Shown here piece by piece: positions 42,573-51,011 of a DNA stretch of 64,000 nt; positions within the stretch are counted from its first letter, which is position 1, and every line of letters starts with the position of its first letter. The notes under the pieces were generated by a model. The model had not been told where the DNA came from. It ran no database searches and worked only from the letters and a program-made list of their open reading frames with translations. This stretch comes from Planctomycetota bacterium (GTDB lineage: Bacteria > Planctomycetota > J058 > JAJDCP01). The stretch spans positions 1 to 64,000 of the forward strand of contig JAJDCP010000091.1 in assembly GCA_029260765.1 (NCBI GenBank), read 5' to 3'. The position numbers and the translations under genes were made by a program.

Positions 42573-42668
42573 AGGGTGTACCGGAACCTTCGCGGTGAGG
42601 CACCAGTGAAGTATATCGACGCGTTGGAGAGGCGGGCAAGCCACTCGTGCCGCAAAGCCAGAGCATTC

Positions 42669-43571
42669 CTAGCGCAGCAGCTGCAGGACCGCATCCTGCA
42701 AGGTGCGTGCGCCCTGCTTTCGGCAACCGGCGTTCAAGCGACGGGGTTCGCCGAAGCGCACCTCCGCTTCGATGCCACGCAGCCCGAGCAGGCGCCAGGC
42801 GTGCGCACCGATCTGGTGGTCCTTCCAATACGCGACGTCTTCGGCAAAGTCGACCCCAGGCGGCACGTGGTAACGAATCCCCACCGGGACCACCTGCGCA
42901 TTGCTCGCCTGTGTTGCCGCCAGAAATGACGAACGGAACGGCAACATGCCCTTTCCGTGTGTCGTACCTTCCAAGAACACGCAGACCCGCGCACCTGAGG
43001 CCAGCTTGGAGCTGACAGCATCGATCGCCGCGCGCAGCTCACGCGGACTTCTGCGCGCAAAGTGCAGGTGCGAGCTGCTGCGCATCAGGCTGCCAAACAC
43101 GGGCCAATCCGCGATCTCGGCCTTGGACAGAAACAGGCACGGCGTCTGGCTCGCAAGCACTGGGATGTCGAGGTAGGAACTATGGTTGGGCGCCAATAAG
43201 GCACCTTCAGGGGGGCGCGGTCCAATGCATCGCACGCGTATGCCCATCTGATGCAGCACCATCTGCGCCCAGAGCGGTGTGAAGCGTGAGGTCCAACGAT
43301 TGCGCGCGCTCTCGCTCAGCCAGCGCCAGGGCGTGCGCATTGCGACCATGCTCGCCACAGAAGCCCCCAGCAATCCTGGTATGCGCAAGACTGCGAGCTT
43401 CTTTCGCGAGCGGCGTCGTGTCGGCAGGAGAGTAGCGATGCGGGGGACTCTTGGCTGGGCGTAGGACCCGAGTTTAGCATGGCAGGCAGCAGCGGCCAGC
43501 TTCGATTTGGCGGGAACCTGGCCGCAGGCTGTCAGCTCCAACCATTGCAGGCCCAGCAACGCGCAAAACAT
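42669..43571 (-). CDS. 1-acyl-glycerol-3-phosphate acyltransferase family protein (PlsC-like)
   Basis: A lysophospholipid acyltransferase for phosphatidic acid or another lipid. Motif I is NHSSYLD (normally NHxxxxD), motif II region HLHFARRSPRELRAAI, motif III FLEGTTHGKGMLPFRSSF (EGTR-like), motif IV VVPVGIRYH. All catalytic blocks are there. The start is uncertain: the frame opens at ATG 43571, 38 bases after the kinase stop, but PlsC homology begins near residue 60-75, so a start around the Met at 43352 or a near-cognate codon just before is possible. It shares the strand with the large kinase upstream and may be co-transcribed. Confidence 0.83.
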   Translation of the reverse strand: MFCALLGLQWLELTACGQVPAKSKLAAAACHAKLGSYAQPRVPRIATLLPTRRRSRKKLAVLRIPGLLGASVASMVAMRTPWRWLSESARNRWTSRFTPLWAQMVLHQMGIRVRCIGPRPPEGALLAPNHSSYLDIPVLASQTPCLFLSKAEIADWPVFGSLMRSSSHLHFARRSPRELRAAIDAVSSKLASGARVCVFLEGTTHGKGMLPFRSSFLAATQASNAQVVPVGIRYHVPPGVDFAEDVAYWKDHQIGAHAWRLLGLRGIEAEVRFGEPRRLNAGCRKQGARTLQDAVLQLLR

Positions 43572-43608
43572 TCGTCACCGGGAGACGGCCCGCGCAGGTC
43601 TGTGCGGC

Positions 43609-46600
43609 TCAGGGAAGCGCTCGCTTGTCGAGTGCCAGCCGCAGCTGTTCGGCCAGGGTTCGGCATTCCGCGCTGCGGTCGTCCAGTGCCTGTGTGGCGA
43701 AACCCTCAGCCAGCTGAAGCAGCAGCTCCGTGGCCAGCTGCACCGCTCGAACACTGGCCTCGTCCACACTGCCGAGCGCCTGCAGCTGCTCCGCCAACAG
43801 CCGCCACAGCTTCAGGCTGGTGTCGAGCTCTTCGAACAAGAAGTGACCCACTGCCAGGCTGTTGTGGGCACGCAGCAGCTCCTGCCGCGTGTCAGCATCC
43901 TCGGGGGCGGCGTCCCGCAGACGGGCCAGGGCGGTGCGGGCCTCGGAGAGGACCTCGAGCGCTTGCGAGCGTTGGTCGAGCCCCTCGACGTCCTGGCGCT
44001 GCGAGTACAAAAAGGCCAGCTGACCCGCCAGCTCACAGAGCAGTAGCTCCGGCGCGGTCTCTGGCGAGGTTTGCGTGACCGCCCGCCGTTGCAGCTGCCA
44101 TGCCTCTTCCAGTTGGCTCTGGCTCAGAGCTGGGTCGCGCGGCGCGCGGAAAGCGGCACAGTCGGCGAGCAGCAGGACCAATTGTTCCCGGCCCGCGGCT
44201 CCTGTGTCGAGGGCAACGAAACGCCGGCACAGCTCGATGGCCCTCGCGAACGCCTGGTCGGCTTCCTCCAAACGACCCGCTCCCGCCAGCAGGTCGACCA
44301 GACGTTGCCAACAGGGCAGCTCGATGGCGAGCCGTTGCGATTCTGCCAGGCTCGCCAGGCGCGCCTGCTCCGCGGCCGCACGGAAGTCGGCCGCCGCCGC
44401 GTCGACCCGGCCCAACGCCTGCCGCGCCGCCCCCAGATGCTGCAACGCGTAGCATACCTCCTGGGGCAGCTTCAGCTCCCGCCAGAGCTCGAGGCTCTCG
44501 AGATAGTAGGGCAGGGCCGCTTCCGCTTGCCCCAGCGTCTGCAGCAGCAGCGCCCCCCAATCGCGGGTCGTCTGCGCCAAGCGCTGGCGCGCACGCAGGT
44601 GGCCGCTGTCGGCGGCGACCACCTGGCGCAGCAGCGCGATCCCCTCGAGAGTCCGCGTCTCGGCCAGCGGCCAGCGCTCGAGGGCGGCCGCTGTGTCCCC
44701 GAGGTTGGCGAGGCAGACCCCGAGAATGTACGCGCACTCCTGGTTGGCACGGTCACTCTGCATCCCACGCGCTAGCAGCTCTTGTGCCTCCGAATGCAGG
44801 TCGAGGGCCGCCTCGGGATGCCCGAGCTCGAGCAGCAACACGCCGAGGTTGGTCAGCGCAAGGCCCAGGTCGTTGGCCACGCCGATGTCTGTCGGCGAGG
44901 TCTCGTGCAGCCCACGCAGGATCTCAAGGCTCTGCTCGAACGTTGCGACCGCCAGCGCATCCCGCTGCAGGTGCAGCAACAACTTCGCATAGTTGTGCAG
45001 CCCATTCGAAAGGCTGCGGACGTGCTCGAGGTTGCGGGGATCGAGCTCGATCAGTCCCCGCAAGGTGGCGAGATTCGCCAGGAACAACTGCTCCGAACGA
45101 GCTAGATCGCCGCGCAGCAACGCCACCGCAGCCACGGATGATTGCCCCTCACTCAGCAGGGTGACAGCCGCTGCGTCGTCGGGAGCGGCGGCCGCCAGGC
45201 GCTGGCAGAGCTGCAGGCTCTCTTCGAGGTAGACGAGCGCCTCCGGCGGCAGGTCGATGTAGAGCAGGAAGTCGCCCATGGCCCCCAGAGCCGCGGCCAG
45301 ACGTCTGAGCAGGCGCGCATTGTCGGGATCGCGCTGCAAGACACTCCGTTCGAGCTCGACGGCCTCGAGCAGGCATCGCCGGGCCCGTGCGCTATCCCCC
45401 CGCACCATCGCTACGTTGCCGAGCCCCGCAAGCGCCAGCGCCAATGCAGGCTCGGGATCGACGCTGAAGTCGTCGCGGGCCCGTACCTCCCGGCAGAGCT
45501 CGACGCTTTGCTCAGCAGCCTGCAGCGCCGCATCGAGGTCGCCCGTGCGCTGCCAGGCATCCGCCAGGTCGCCGAGCGAAGAGGCGAGATTGAGGCGGTC
45601 TTCGACGCCTCCGAAGTCTGCCAGCAACGCACGGTCGATCGCCACCGCCTCCGCAAATGCCTGGCGGCCTGCCTCAAGCTCGCCCGTCGCCAGCAGAGTC
45701 TTGCCCAGCTTCTCGAGCACGAAAGACAGGTCGGCGCGGGCCTGCGGGTCAGCAGGACGCAGTTCCTTCAACCGGCGCGCGATGCCGGTGGCCTGCTCGA
45801 AAATGCTGCGGGCACGTTGGGTCTCGCCCAGCCGGTTGCGCACGTCGGCGACGTGCAGTAGCGCGACGTACAGGTCGCGCTTCGCCGCTGCGTCCGAGGG
45901 ACTCTCCGCCGCCAACCGGCGCAGCGTGGTCTGGGCCGCTTCGAAGGCGACCAGGGCCGAGTCGAGCTCGACCCGGGCATCGAGCTTCAGCTCTCCAATG
46001 CGCAGGCTGGCCATCGCGGTGGCGCGGGAGACACGCTCTTCGGCGATATCGGCCGCGCGCAGCTGTTCCCAGCCCGAGGTGGCGACCTCGAGTACGCGCC
46101 GAGCGACATCCTGCGCGGCGCGATCACTGCGCACCAACAGCCGCGTTTGGACCTCGGAGATCATCGCATTCAGGGCAGCCTCGGCGATCTCACCGCGGCG
46201 TTGTGCATAGTTCTGCTGCTCCAGGATCTCGTGATTCTGCGCTTCGATCTCGCGGTTTTTGGCTTCGATCTCGGCGTTCTGCTCGAGAATCTCGCTGTTC
46301 TGCTCGCGTATGTGGGAATTGATGATCCACAGCAACACCAGGCCCACGCTCAGTCCCACCAGCAGGCAGGCCAGGGTCACACCCAGATATCGCTTCAGGC
46401 GGCGCGCACTCTTCTGGGCTTGCAGGCGCGATTGCCGCTCGTTGTGGATCTGTTCGTGCAGCTCGCGCGTCTCAGGAAGGGTGTCGTCGAGCTGCGCTGC
46501 CTGTGCTTCGGCCAGGGAAAGATCTCCTTGCACCAGGGCCGCGCGCGCGTACGCGCGCCGCGCTTCCAGCTCTCCGTCGGTGGCGGAGGGGTTCTCGGCC

Positions 46601-47781
46601 CACAGCCGACGCGCCTGGCGGAATCCCGCCACAGCCTCGGCGAAGCCGTCGTACAGGAGGTTGATGTCACTCTCGCTCAAACGCCCGCCGCTGCGCTGCC
46701 GACAACGCTCGAGCTCGCGACGGGCGTTCTCGGTGATCGTCTGTGATTCTTTGTGGCTCAGATAGGCGCGCAGGTCTTGCTGCAAAGCCGTGACCGTCGG
46801 ATGCCGGTCGCGTGGATCGATGCACAACGCGCGCTCACAGATCTCGCGCAGCTCAGCCGGGACATCTGCAGGATAGCCTCGCTGCTCGCCGAAGATCGCG
46901 CTGTTCAGGACCTGGATCAGAGACGCGCCACGGTTGGGCGGGCTGCCGGTCAGGATCTCGCACAGGATGGCGCCGAGCAGATAGACGTCGGTCCAGGGTC
47001 CGATCGAGCGGCCCTGGCCCAGCGCCAGCTCGGGCGGCATGTAGTGCGGTGTGCCCAGGGGACTCTTGATCTCGTCGCGATGGCGCACCAGGTCTTCGCG
47101 GGGGCCTTCGGGGTGGAAGTCTACCGCGAGTCCCCAGTCGAGCACCAACACCTCGCCGAAGCGGCCGACCATCACGTTGGCGGGCTTGAGGTCGTTGTGC
47201 ACGATCTGGTGGCTGTGTGCGAAGGCCACGGCGTTGCAGACCTGGATCAGGATGTCGAGATGTTCGAGCAGGCCGCGGGTCTGCCCTTCGTGCAACAGGC
47301 TCTTCCAGCTCTGGCCTCCCACCAACTTCATCGCCAGGAAGGCGTTGCCGTCTGAAGACGCCCCGAGCGAATAGATCGGCACGATGTTGGGGTGTTCGAG
47401 CCGCCCCGTCACCACAGCCTCGGCGATGAAGTTGGAGCGTGCCTGTTCGGACTTCGCCTTCTCTGGGCGCAGTCGCTTGAGAGCGACGTCGCGCTCGAGG
47501 CCCACCTGGCGGGCTCGGAAGATCTCGCCGATGCCTCCGCGCCCGATCAGATCGGCCGTCACGAAGGGGTCGGCGCGCTTCGGCGGGGGGGATGCGGCGG
47601 CCCGAAGCTCAAAGCTCGGCTTGTAGCTTTCGTCCGCCGACAACGCGCTGAAATCCGCGTCGGCGCCGACGGTCATTTCCCAAAGCTTGAGCAGATCGCC
47701 GGTCTCGATGCCGGAGGCTCCCTTGCAATCCCACACCGGGTTTCTGAGTCGGTGGGGGGGTTGTGTCCGATGTTCTGGCAC
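43609..47781 (-). CDS. Very large transmembrane Ser/Thr kinase with TPR array
   Basis: A 1390-residue kinase of the planctomycete/myxobacterial type. Kinase domain ~75-340: GRGGIGEIF, VALKRL Lys, catalytic loop HNDLKPAN (HND in place of HRD) and DWG instead of DFG (VLDWGLAV). A charged region with TPR-like pairs follows (~390-450), a TM (~470-492, TLACLLVGLSVGLVLLW), then a striking coiled coil of near-identical heptads (EQNSEILEQNAEIEAKNREI) and about fifteen TPR-like repeats (~560-1380), rich in Ala/Leu/Glu and ending in a basic tail. GTG 47781 is the longest start; ATG 47676 is an alternative. DWG with HND probably keeps activity, since the catalytic Asp and Lys remain. The TPR side may be periplasmic. 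Confidence 0.9.
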   Translation of the reverse strand: MPEHRTQPPHRLRNPVWDCKGASGIETGDLLKLWEMTVGADADFSALSADESYKPSFELRAAASPPPKRADPFVTADLIGRGGIGEIFRARQVGLERDVALKRLRPEKAKSEQARSNFIAEAVVTGRLEHPNIVPIYSLGASSDGNAFLAMKLVGGQSWKSLLHEGQTRGLLEHLDILIQVCNAVAFAHSHQIVHNDLKPANVMVGRFGEVLVLDWGLAVDFHPEGPREDLVRHRDEIKSPLGTPHYMPPELALGQGRSIGPWTDVYLLGAILCEILTGSPPNRGASLIQVLNSAIFGEQRGYPADVPAELREICERALCIDPRDRHPTVTALQQDLRAYLSHKESQTITENARRELERCRQRSGGRLSESDINLLYDGFAEAVAGFRQARRLWAENPSATDGELEARRAYARAALVQGDLSLAEAQAAQLDDTLPETRELHEQIHNERQSRLQAQKSARRLKRYLGVTLACLLVGLSVGLVLLWIINSHIREQNSEILEQNAEIEAKNREIEAQNHEILEQQNYAQRRGEIAEAALNAMISEVQTRLLVRSDRAAQDVARRVLEVATSGWEQLRAADIAEERVSRATAMASLRIGELKLDARVELDSALVAFEAAQTTLRRLAAESPSDAAAKRDLYVALLHVADVRNRLGETQRARSIFEQATGIARRLKELRPADPQARADLSFVLEKLGKTLLATGELEAGRQAFAEAVAIDRALLADFGGVEDRLNLASSLGDLADAWQRTGDLDAALQAAEQSVELCREVRARDDFSVDPEPALALALAGLGNVAMVRGDSARARRCLLEAVELERSVLQRDPDNARLLRRLAAALGAMGDFLLYIDLPPEALVYLEESLQLCQRLAAAAPDDAAAVTLLSEGQSSVAAVALLRGDLARSEQLFLANLATLRGLIELDPRNLEHVRSLSNGLHNYAKLLLHLQRDALAVATFEQSLEILRGLHETSPTDIGVANDLGLALTNLGVLLLELGHPEAALDLHSEAQELLARGMQSDRANQECAYILGVCLANLGDTAAALERWPLAETRTLEGIALLRQVVAADSGHLRARQRLAQTTRDWGALLLQTLGQAEAALPYYLESLELWRELKLPQEVCYALQHLGAARQALGRVDAAAADFRAAAEQARLASLAESQRLAIELPCWQRLVDLLAGAGRLEEADQAFARAIELCRRFVALDTGAAGREQLVLLLADCAAFRAPRDPALSQSQLEEAWQLQRRAVTQTSPETAPELLLCELAGQLAFLYSQRQDVEGLDQRSQALEVLSEARTALARLRDAAPEDADTRQELLRAHNSLAVGHFLFEELDTSLKLWRLLAEQLQALGSVDEASVRAVQLATELLLQLAEGFATQALDDRSAECRTLAEQLRLALDKRALP

Positions 47782-47894
47782 ATGCTGGCGCGGATTGCAA
47801 CGCCGCTTTCTGTTCCTGCCATGGCCGACCGTCGTCAGTAGACTTGACGCGCCCGCCCTGCTCGGGGACGATCGGAGCGACCGGGAGGCTCGGT

Positions 47895-48431
47895 GTGGAC
47901 ATTCTCAGCCATGGCTTGATGGGGGCGGCGGCCGGCGAGCTCGGGCACAAGCGGCGGGTGTTGTGGCCGTTCCTGTTCGGGGCTCTGCCCGATGTCTTCC
48001 AGGCCCTGGCGCTCTACCCCTTCGTCGGCTACGTCCACGGCCGAGCCTGGTTGATTCCCGAGCACGCGGACTGGTCTGGGTTCCGAGGCGCGTACCCGCT
48101 GGCCAGCGCCATCTGGGAGGCCCCGCACAGCCTGTTCTTTCTGCTGCTGTGCATCGTGCCCCTGGTCTTGAAGCTGCGGCTTCCGCGCAGCTGCATCGCC
48201 GCCTATGGGCTGCATCTGCTGGTCGATGTGTTCACGCACAGTGGAGAGTGGAGCGCGGCGCCCTTTTGGCCTTTGAGCTGGAAACTTGAGGGTTATTGGG
48301 ACCCCTGGAAAGCACCCCCTGAGCAGATCGCTCTGTGTGTGGGGCTGAGCGCATTGCTCTGGTTGGGGCTGTGGTGGGGGCGGCGTTTCCGTGCAACAGG
48401 GGCCGGCGAAAACGGCCAGGGAGAAGCTTGA
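47895..48431 (+). CDS. Membrane-bound hydrolase-like protein (DUF457/YdjM type)
   Basis: A 178-residue polytopic protein with ILSHGLMGAAAGEL at the N-terminus, LPDVFQALALYP, and a second His/Asp site AAYGLHLLVDVFTH. These His-Asp positions along hydrophobic helices match the YdjM/DUF457 family of predicted metal-dependent inner-membrane hydrolases. GTG 47895 has GGGAGG six bases before it, so it is preferred over the frame's ATG at 47763. The next gene overlaps by one base (TGATG), pointing to a two-gene operon. The substrate is unknown. Confidence 0.78.
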   Translation: MDILSHGLMGAAAGELGHKRRVLWPFLFGALPDVFQALALYPFVGYVHGRAWLIPEHADWSGFRGAYPLASAIWEAPHSLFFLLLCIVPLVLKLRLPRSCIAAYGLHLLVDVFTHSGEWSAAPFWPLSWKLEGYWDPWKAPPEQIALCVGLSALLWLGLWWGRRFRATGAGENGQGEA

Positions 48432-48976
48432 TGGAACCGTACATCTGGCCCGAGGTGCGCAAGCTCTGCGACACCTGCATCAGCGAGGCCTGCAAGCGTG
48501 AGGGAGCGCGCTGCTGCCGCAGCTTCGAGGTGCACGTCAGTGAGGCGAAGCGCGTGCGCATCGAGGACCGCCTCGATGAGATCAGCCAGTACGCTCCCTG
48601 GCTGCGCCAGCCGGACGGCAGCTACGACGACGTGTTCGAGGAAGCCGACGATGGCAGGCTGGCGATCGTGCACCGCGAGGGGGGCGGCTGCCCCTTCCTG
48701 TTCAGCAACGAGCAGGGCTGGGAGCTGTGTGCGATCCACGCCACGGCCCTGGCTGCCGGGGAGGACCCGATCGATCTCAAGCCGAGGGAATGCTCGACCT
48801 GGCCGTTGGCCATCACCCGCCACGATGGGCGCTGGAGCGTCGACCTGGTGGCGGAAGCCCGTGAGTGGGGCTGTGCGGGTGTCGATGCCGAGGCCACACC
48901 CCTGGTCGAGCTGGCAGAACGTCTGCTAAGCGATCGAGCGCGTGCAGAGATAGAGCTAGACGGCCACACCGCTTGA
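48431..48976 (+). CDS. Cys-rich cytosolic protein (DUF3109/YkgJ-like zinc or Fe-S cluster protein)
   Basis: A 181-residue protein with eight or more cysteines in two groups: KLCDTCISEACKREGARCC (~13-31), then single Cys in GGCPFL, WELCAIH, RECSTWPL and WGCAGV. The spacing resembles the YkgJ/DUF3109 families, believed to bind zinc or an iron-sulfur cluster. ATG 48431 overlaps the preceding stop (TGATG), with GGAGAAGC before it. Function unknown; the pairing with a predicted membrane hydrolase might be meaningful. Confidence 0.7.
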   Translation: MEPYIWPEVRKLCDTCISEACKREGARCCRSFEVHVSEAKRVRIEDRLDEISQYAPWLRQPDGSYDDVFEEADDGRLAIVHREGGGCPFLFSNEQGWELCAIHATALAAGEDPIDLKPRECSTWPLAITRHDGRWSVDLVAEAREWGCAGVDAEATPLVELAERLLSDRARAEIELDGHTA

Positions 48977-49048
48977 GATCTTGCAGCTTGCGTGCCCCGC
49001 CATGCGTCCGCGGACTGACGATGCACTCCTTGCCTTCATTTTTTTCAG

Positions 49049-49115
49049 CTACAAGTCTTAATCTCTGTGCGTCTTCTTGTAGACTCGAGCAACCTCAGGT
49101 TTGAGTCCAAGAAGA
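49049..49115 (+). promoter_or_regulatory. Two mutually exclusive leader hairpins upstream of DUF374 gene
   Basis: CTACAAG (49049-49055) can pair with CTTGTAG (49076-49082). The same bases also fall in a longer hairpin, TCTTCTTG-TA-GACTC (49072-49086) with GAGTC-CAAGAAGA (49103-49115), with AACC/GGTT inside. Forming one excludes the other, as in attenuators and riboswitches. The 48977-49237 gap is visibly more AT-rich than its surroundings and holds a T-run at 49039-49045. Confidence 0.45.
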
Positions 49116-49237
49116 ATCCCGCCTTTGCTTTATGCACTCTTTGCTCTGTTCAGGTTTTCGCACGTCTACAAAGATGGCGCTGTTGGCCTGTGCATGCCCG
49201 AGCTGCCACGAGAAAACACAATTTCCCGGTGCTTCCT

Positions 49238-49948
49238 ATGAGACGTTTGCTCATTTTCATCCTCGGTTGGTGTGGCGCGTTCTACATTGTCTTGCTGCGT
49301 CTGACGCTGAGACTTCGCGCTGTCAATGACCCGCGTCCTCAGCTGAAAGCGGAGGGGAAGACGTATGTTTATGCCATCTTGCACAGCCAACAGCTGAACT
49401 TTGTCTTGTTCAGTGATGATGTGCCGATAGCTGCCATGGTGTCCGGGTCCAAGGATGGCGACGTGCTGGTTCCGCCTTGCAGAGTACGCAAGATCATTCC
49501 GGTACGTGGTTCCAGCCGCAAACGCGGGAAGGACAAGGGCGGCAGCAGGGCGCTGGTCACGATGATCAAGCACGTCAAGGCGGGCATCCCCGGGCTGCTC
49601 GCGGTGGATGGACCCCGCGGGCCGCGCAGCACGGTCCATTGGGGAATCGTCGACCTGGCGCTGAAGACCGATTCCCTGATCATCGTGGCGGGAATCTTCC
49701 CACGGCGGCGCTTCATCCTCAAGAAGACCTGGGACCGCACCCAGATTCCCTGGCCTTTGACCAAGATGGAAGGCCGCTTCCGCCCACCCATCGACCCCAA
49801 AGACTTCGCCGACCGGACGTCGTTGCGGGCCCACGTCGCCGCCGAATTGCTCGCCCTCGAGCAGGAATTCGATCCCAACGAGGCGCGGTATGCCGTGGGA
49901 CTGACAGACCAGCAGACCAGCCGGCCTCAGGTTCTGCCGCCGGCTTGA
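49238..49948 (+). CDS. DUF374-type lysophospholipid/lipid A acyltransferase
   Basis: A 236-residue acyltransferase of the LPLAT superfamily. An N-terminal hydrophobic anchor (~2-22), then AILHSQQLNFVLF (HxxxxN in place of HxxxxD), SGSKDGDV, VRGSSRKRGKDKGGS, and LLAVDGPRGPRSTVHWGIVDLAL match the DUF374 family, annotated as KDO2-lipid A-type acyltransferases. The start is ATG 49238 (open frame to 49067), since upstream residues are low-GC leader. It lies downstream of a structured leader. It converges with an aldo/keto reductase across three bases. Confidence 0.85.
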   Translation: MRRLLIFILGWCGAFYIVLLRLTLRLRAVNDPRPQLKAEGKTYVYAILHSQQLNFVLFSDDVPIAAMVSGSKDGDVLVPPCRVRKIIPVRGSSRKRGKDKGGSRALVTMIKHVKAGIPGLLAVDGPRGPRSTVHWGIVDLALKTDSLIIVAGIFPRRRFILKKTWDRTQIPWPLTKMEGRFRPPIDPKDFADRTSLRAHVAAELLALEQEFDPNEARYAVGLTDQQTSRPQVLPPA

Positions 49949-49951
49949 CCG

Positions 49952-50791
49952 TTAAACCAGACAATTCTTGATGGCGTGCAGCTCGTCGGGGCGTAGGGAG
50001 TGGGCGTCGCATGCCAGGTCCTGGCGCATATGTACGGGATCGGACGTGCCGGTCAACGGCAGCATGCCCCGCTCGAGGGCGAAGCAGAAGATGATCTGAG
50101 CAGGCGTGCGTTCGAGCCTTTGCGCCGCGGCCTGGACCGCAGGATGGGCCAGAGCGCCCCGGTTGGCTGTCAGCAGGGAGAAGCCCTGGTAGACGATGCC
50201 CTTGTCGCGACAGAGCTCGCGCACGGCAGCGTCCCAGCCGTCGCTGCCGTAGCAGCGGTTCTGTACGAAAGCCGGCAGGACCGTGGCCGCCTTGCACAGC
50301 GCCTCGAGCTGTGTGTAGCTGACATTGCTGACGCCGAGCAGCCGGGTGCGACCGCTCTGACACAACTCCTCCATCGCGCTCCAGACCTCCCGGTCGGCGG
50401 CCTGGATGCCGTGGCCGCTGTAAGGTCCGTGCAGCACGTAGGAGTCGAGCGTTTCCACTCCCAGGTGCTCGAGCGACGAGGCGAAGGATTGGCGCACCTG
50501 GGTCGCGAAGTCTGCCGCTGGGTCGTAGGGCAGGCGATGGTCCTGGCCGCGCTGGTAGGTGAACTTGGTCTGCAGGAAGAGCTCCTGGCGCTTCACAAGC
50601 CCGTCCGCAAAAGCCTTGCGCAATGCGGCCCCGACGCCGGCTTCGAAATAGTGGCGCCGTTGGTTGGCGGTGTCGATTCCGCGGAAGCCAGCTTGCAGAG
50701 CCAGGCTTGTCAGCCGCTCGGTGGCGTCTTCCTTCCAGGCGGTGCCGTACAAGAAACTGGGGACGGTGACGCCCTGGATCTGCTGGGACAT
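49952..50791 (-). CDS. Aldo/keto reductase
   Basis: An NADPH-dependent carbonyl reductase of 279 residues, (beta/alpha)8 fold. The tetrad can be placed: Asp in GIDTAN, Tyr in RHYFEAGVG, Lys in LQTKFTY and His in YVLHGPY. The family block LLGVSNVSYTQLEAL follows. The start has AGGAGG seven bases upstream. Insertions between Asp and Tyr (NQRRHY) differ from the usual spacing by one or two residues. It lies between a DUF374 gene and the sigma-54 activator. Confidence 0.9.
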   Translation of the reverse strand: MSQQIQGVTVPSFLYGTAWKEDATERLTSLALQAGFRGIDTANQRRHYFEAGVGAALRKAFADGLVKRQELFLQTKFTYQRGQDHRLPYDPAADFATQVRQSFASSLEHLGVETLDSYVLHGPYSGHGIQAADREVWSAMEELCQSGRTRLLGVSNVSYTQLEALCKAATVLPAFVQNRCYGSDGWDAAVRELCRDKGIVYQGFSLLTANRGALAHPAVQAAAQRLERTPAQIIFCFALERGMLPLTGTSDPVHMRQDLACDAHSLRPDELHAIKNCLV

Positions 50792-51011
50792 GAGAGTCCT
50801 CCTGTCGCTGGCCTGTGGTCACGGTCCTATCCGGTTTCGGATCCTGGTGGGCATCCGAACCCCGGTACCGGAACGGGCCAGCTCTGCCTGGTGCATCGCG
50901 CGCTTGAAAAAACAGCCGACCTCTTGTCTGGCCACCATCAGGTCGACTGAGACCAACTCCCACTCCTGCGATCGGTTGGCGTGTATGTCAGCCATTGTAG
51001 TGCGAGCAGGT

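Noticed and set aside
40198-42609. Plus-strand 803-codon frame across the caspase-like locus
   Set aside because: The minus strand shows duplicated motifs and a signal peptide; the plus frame is its shadow.
47763-47894. 44-residue N-terminal extension of the DUF457-like protein
   Set aside because: The extension is Cys/Ser-rich and overlaps the kinase start antisense; GTG 47895 has an excellent ribosome site.
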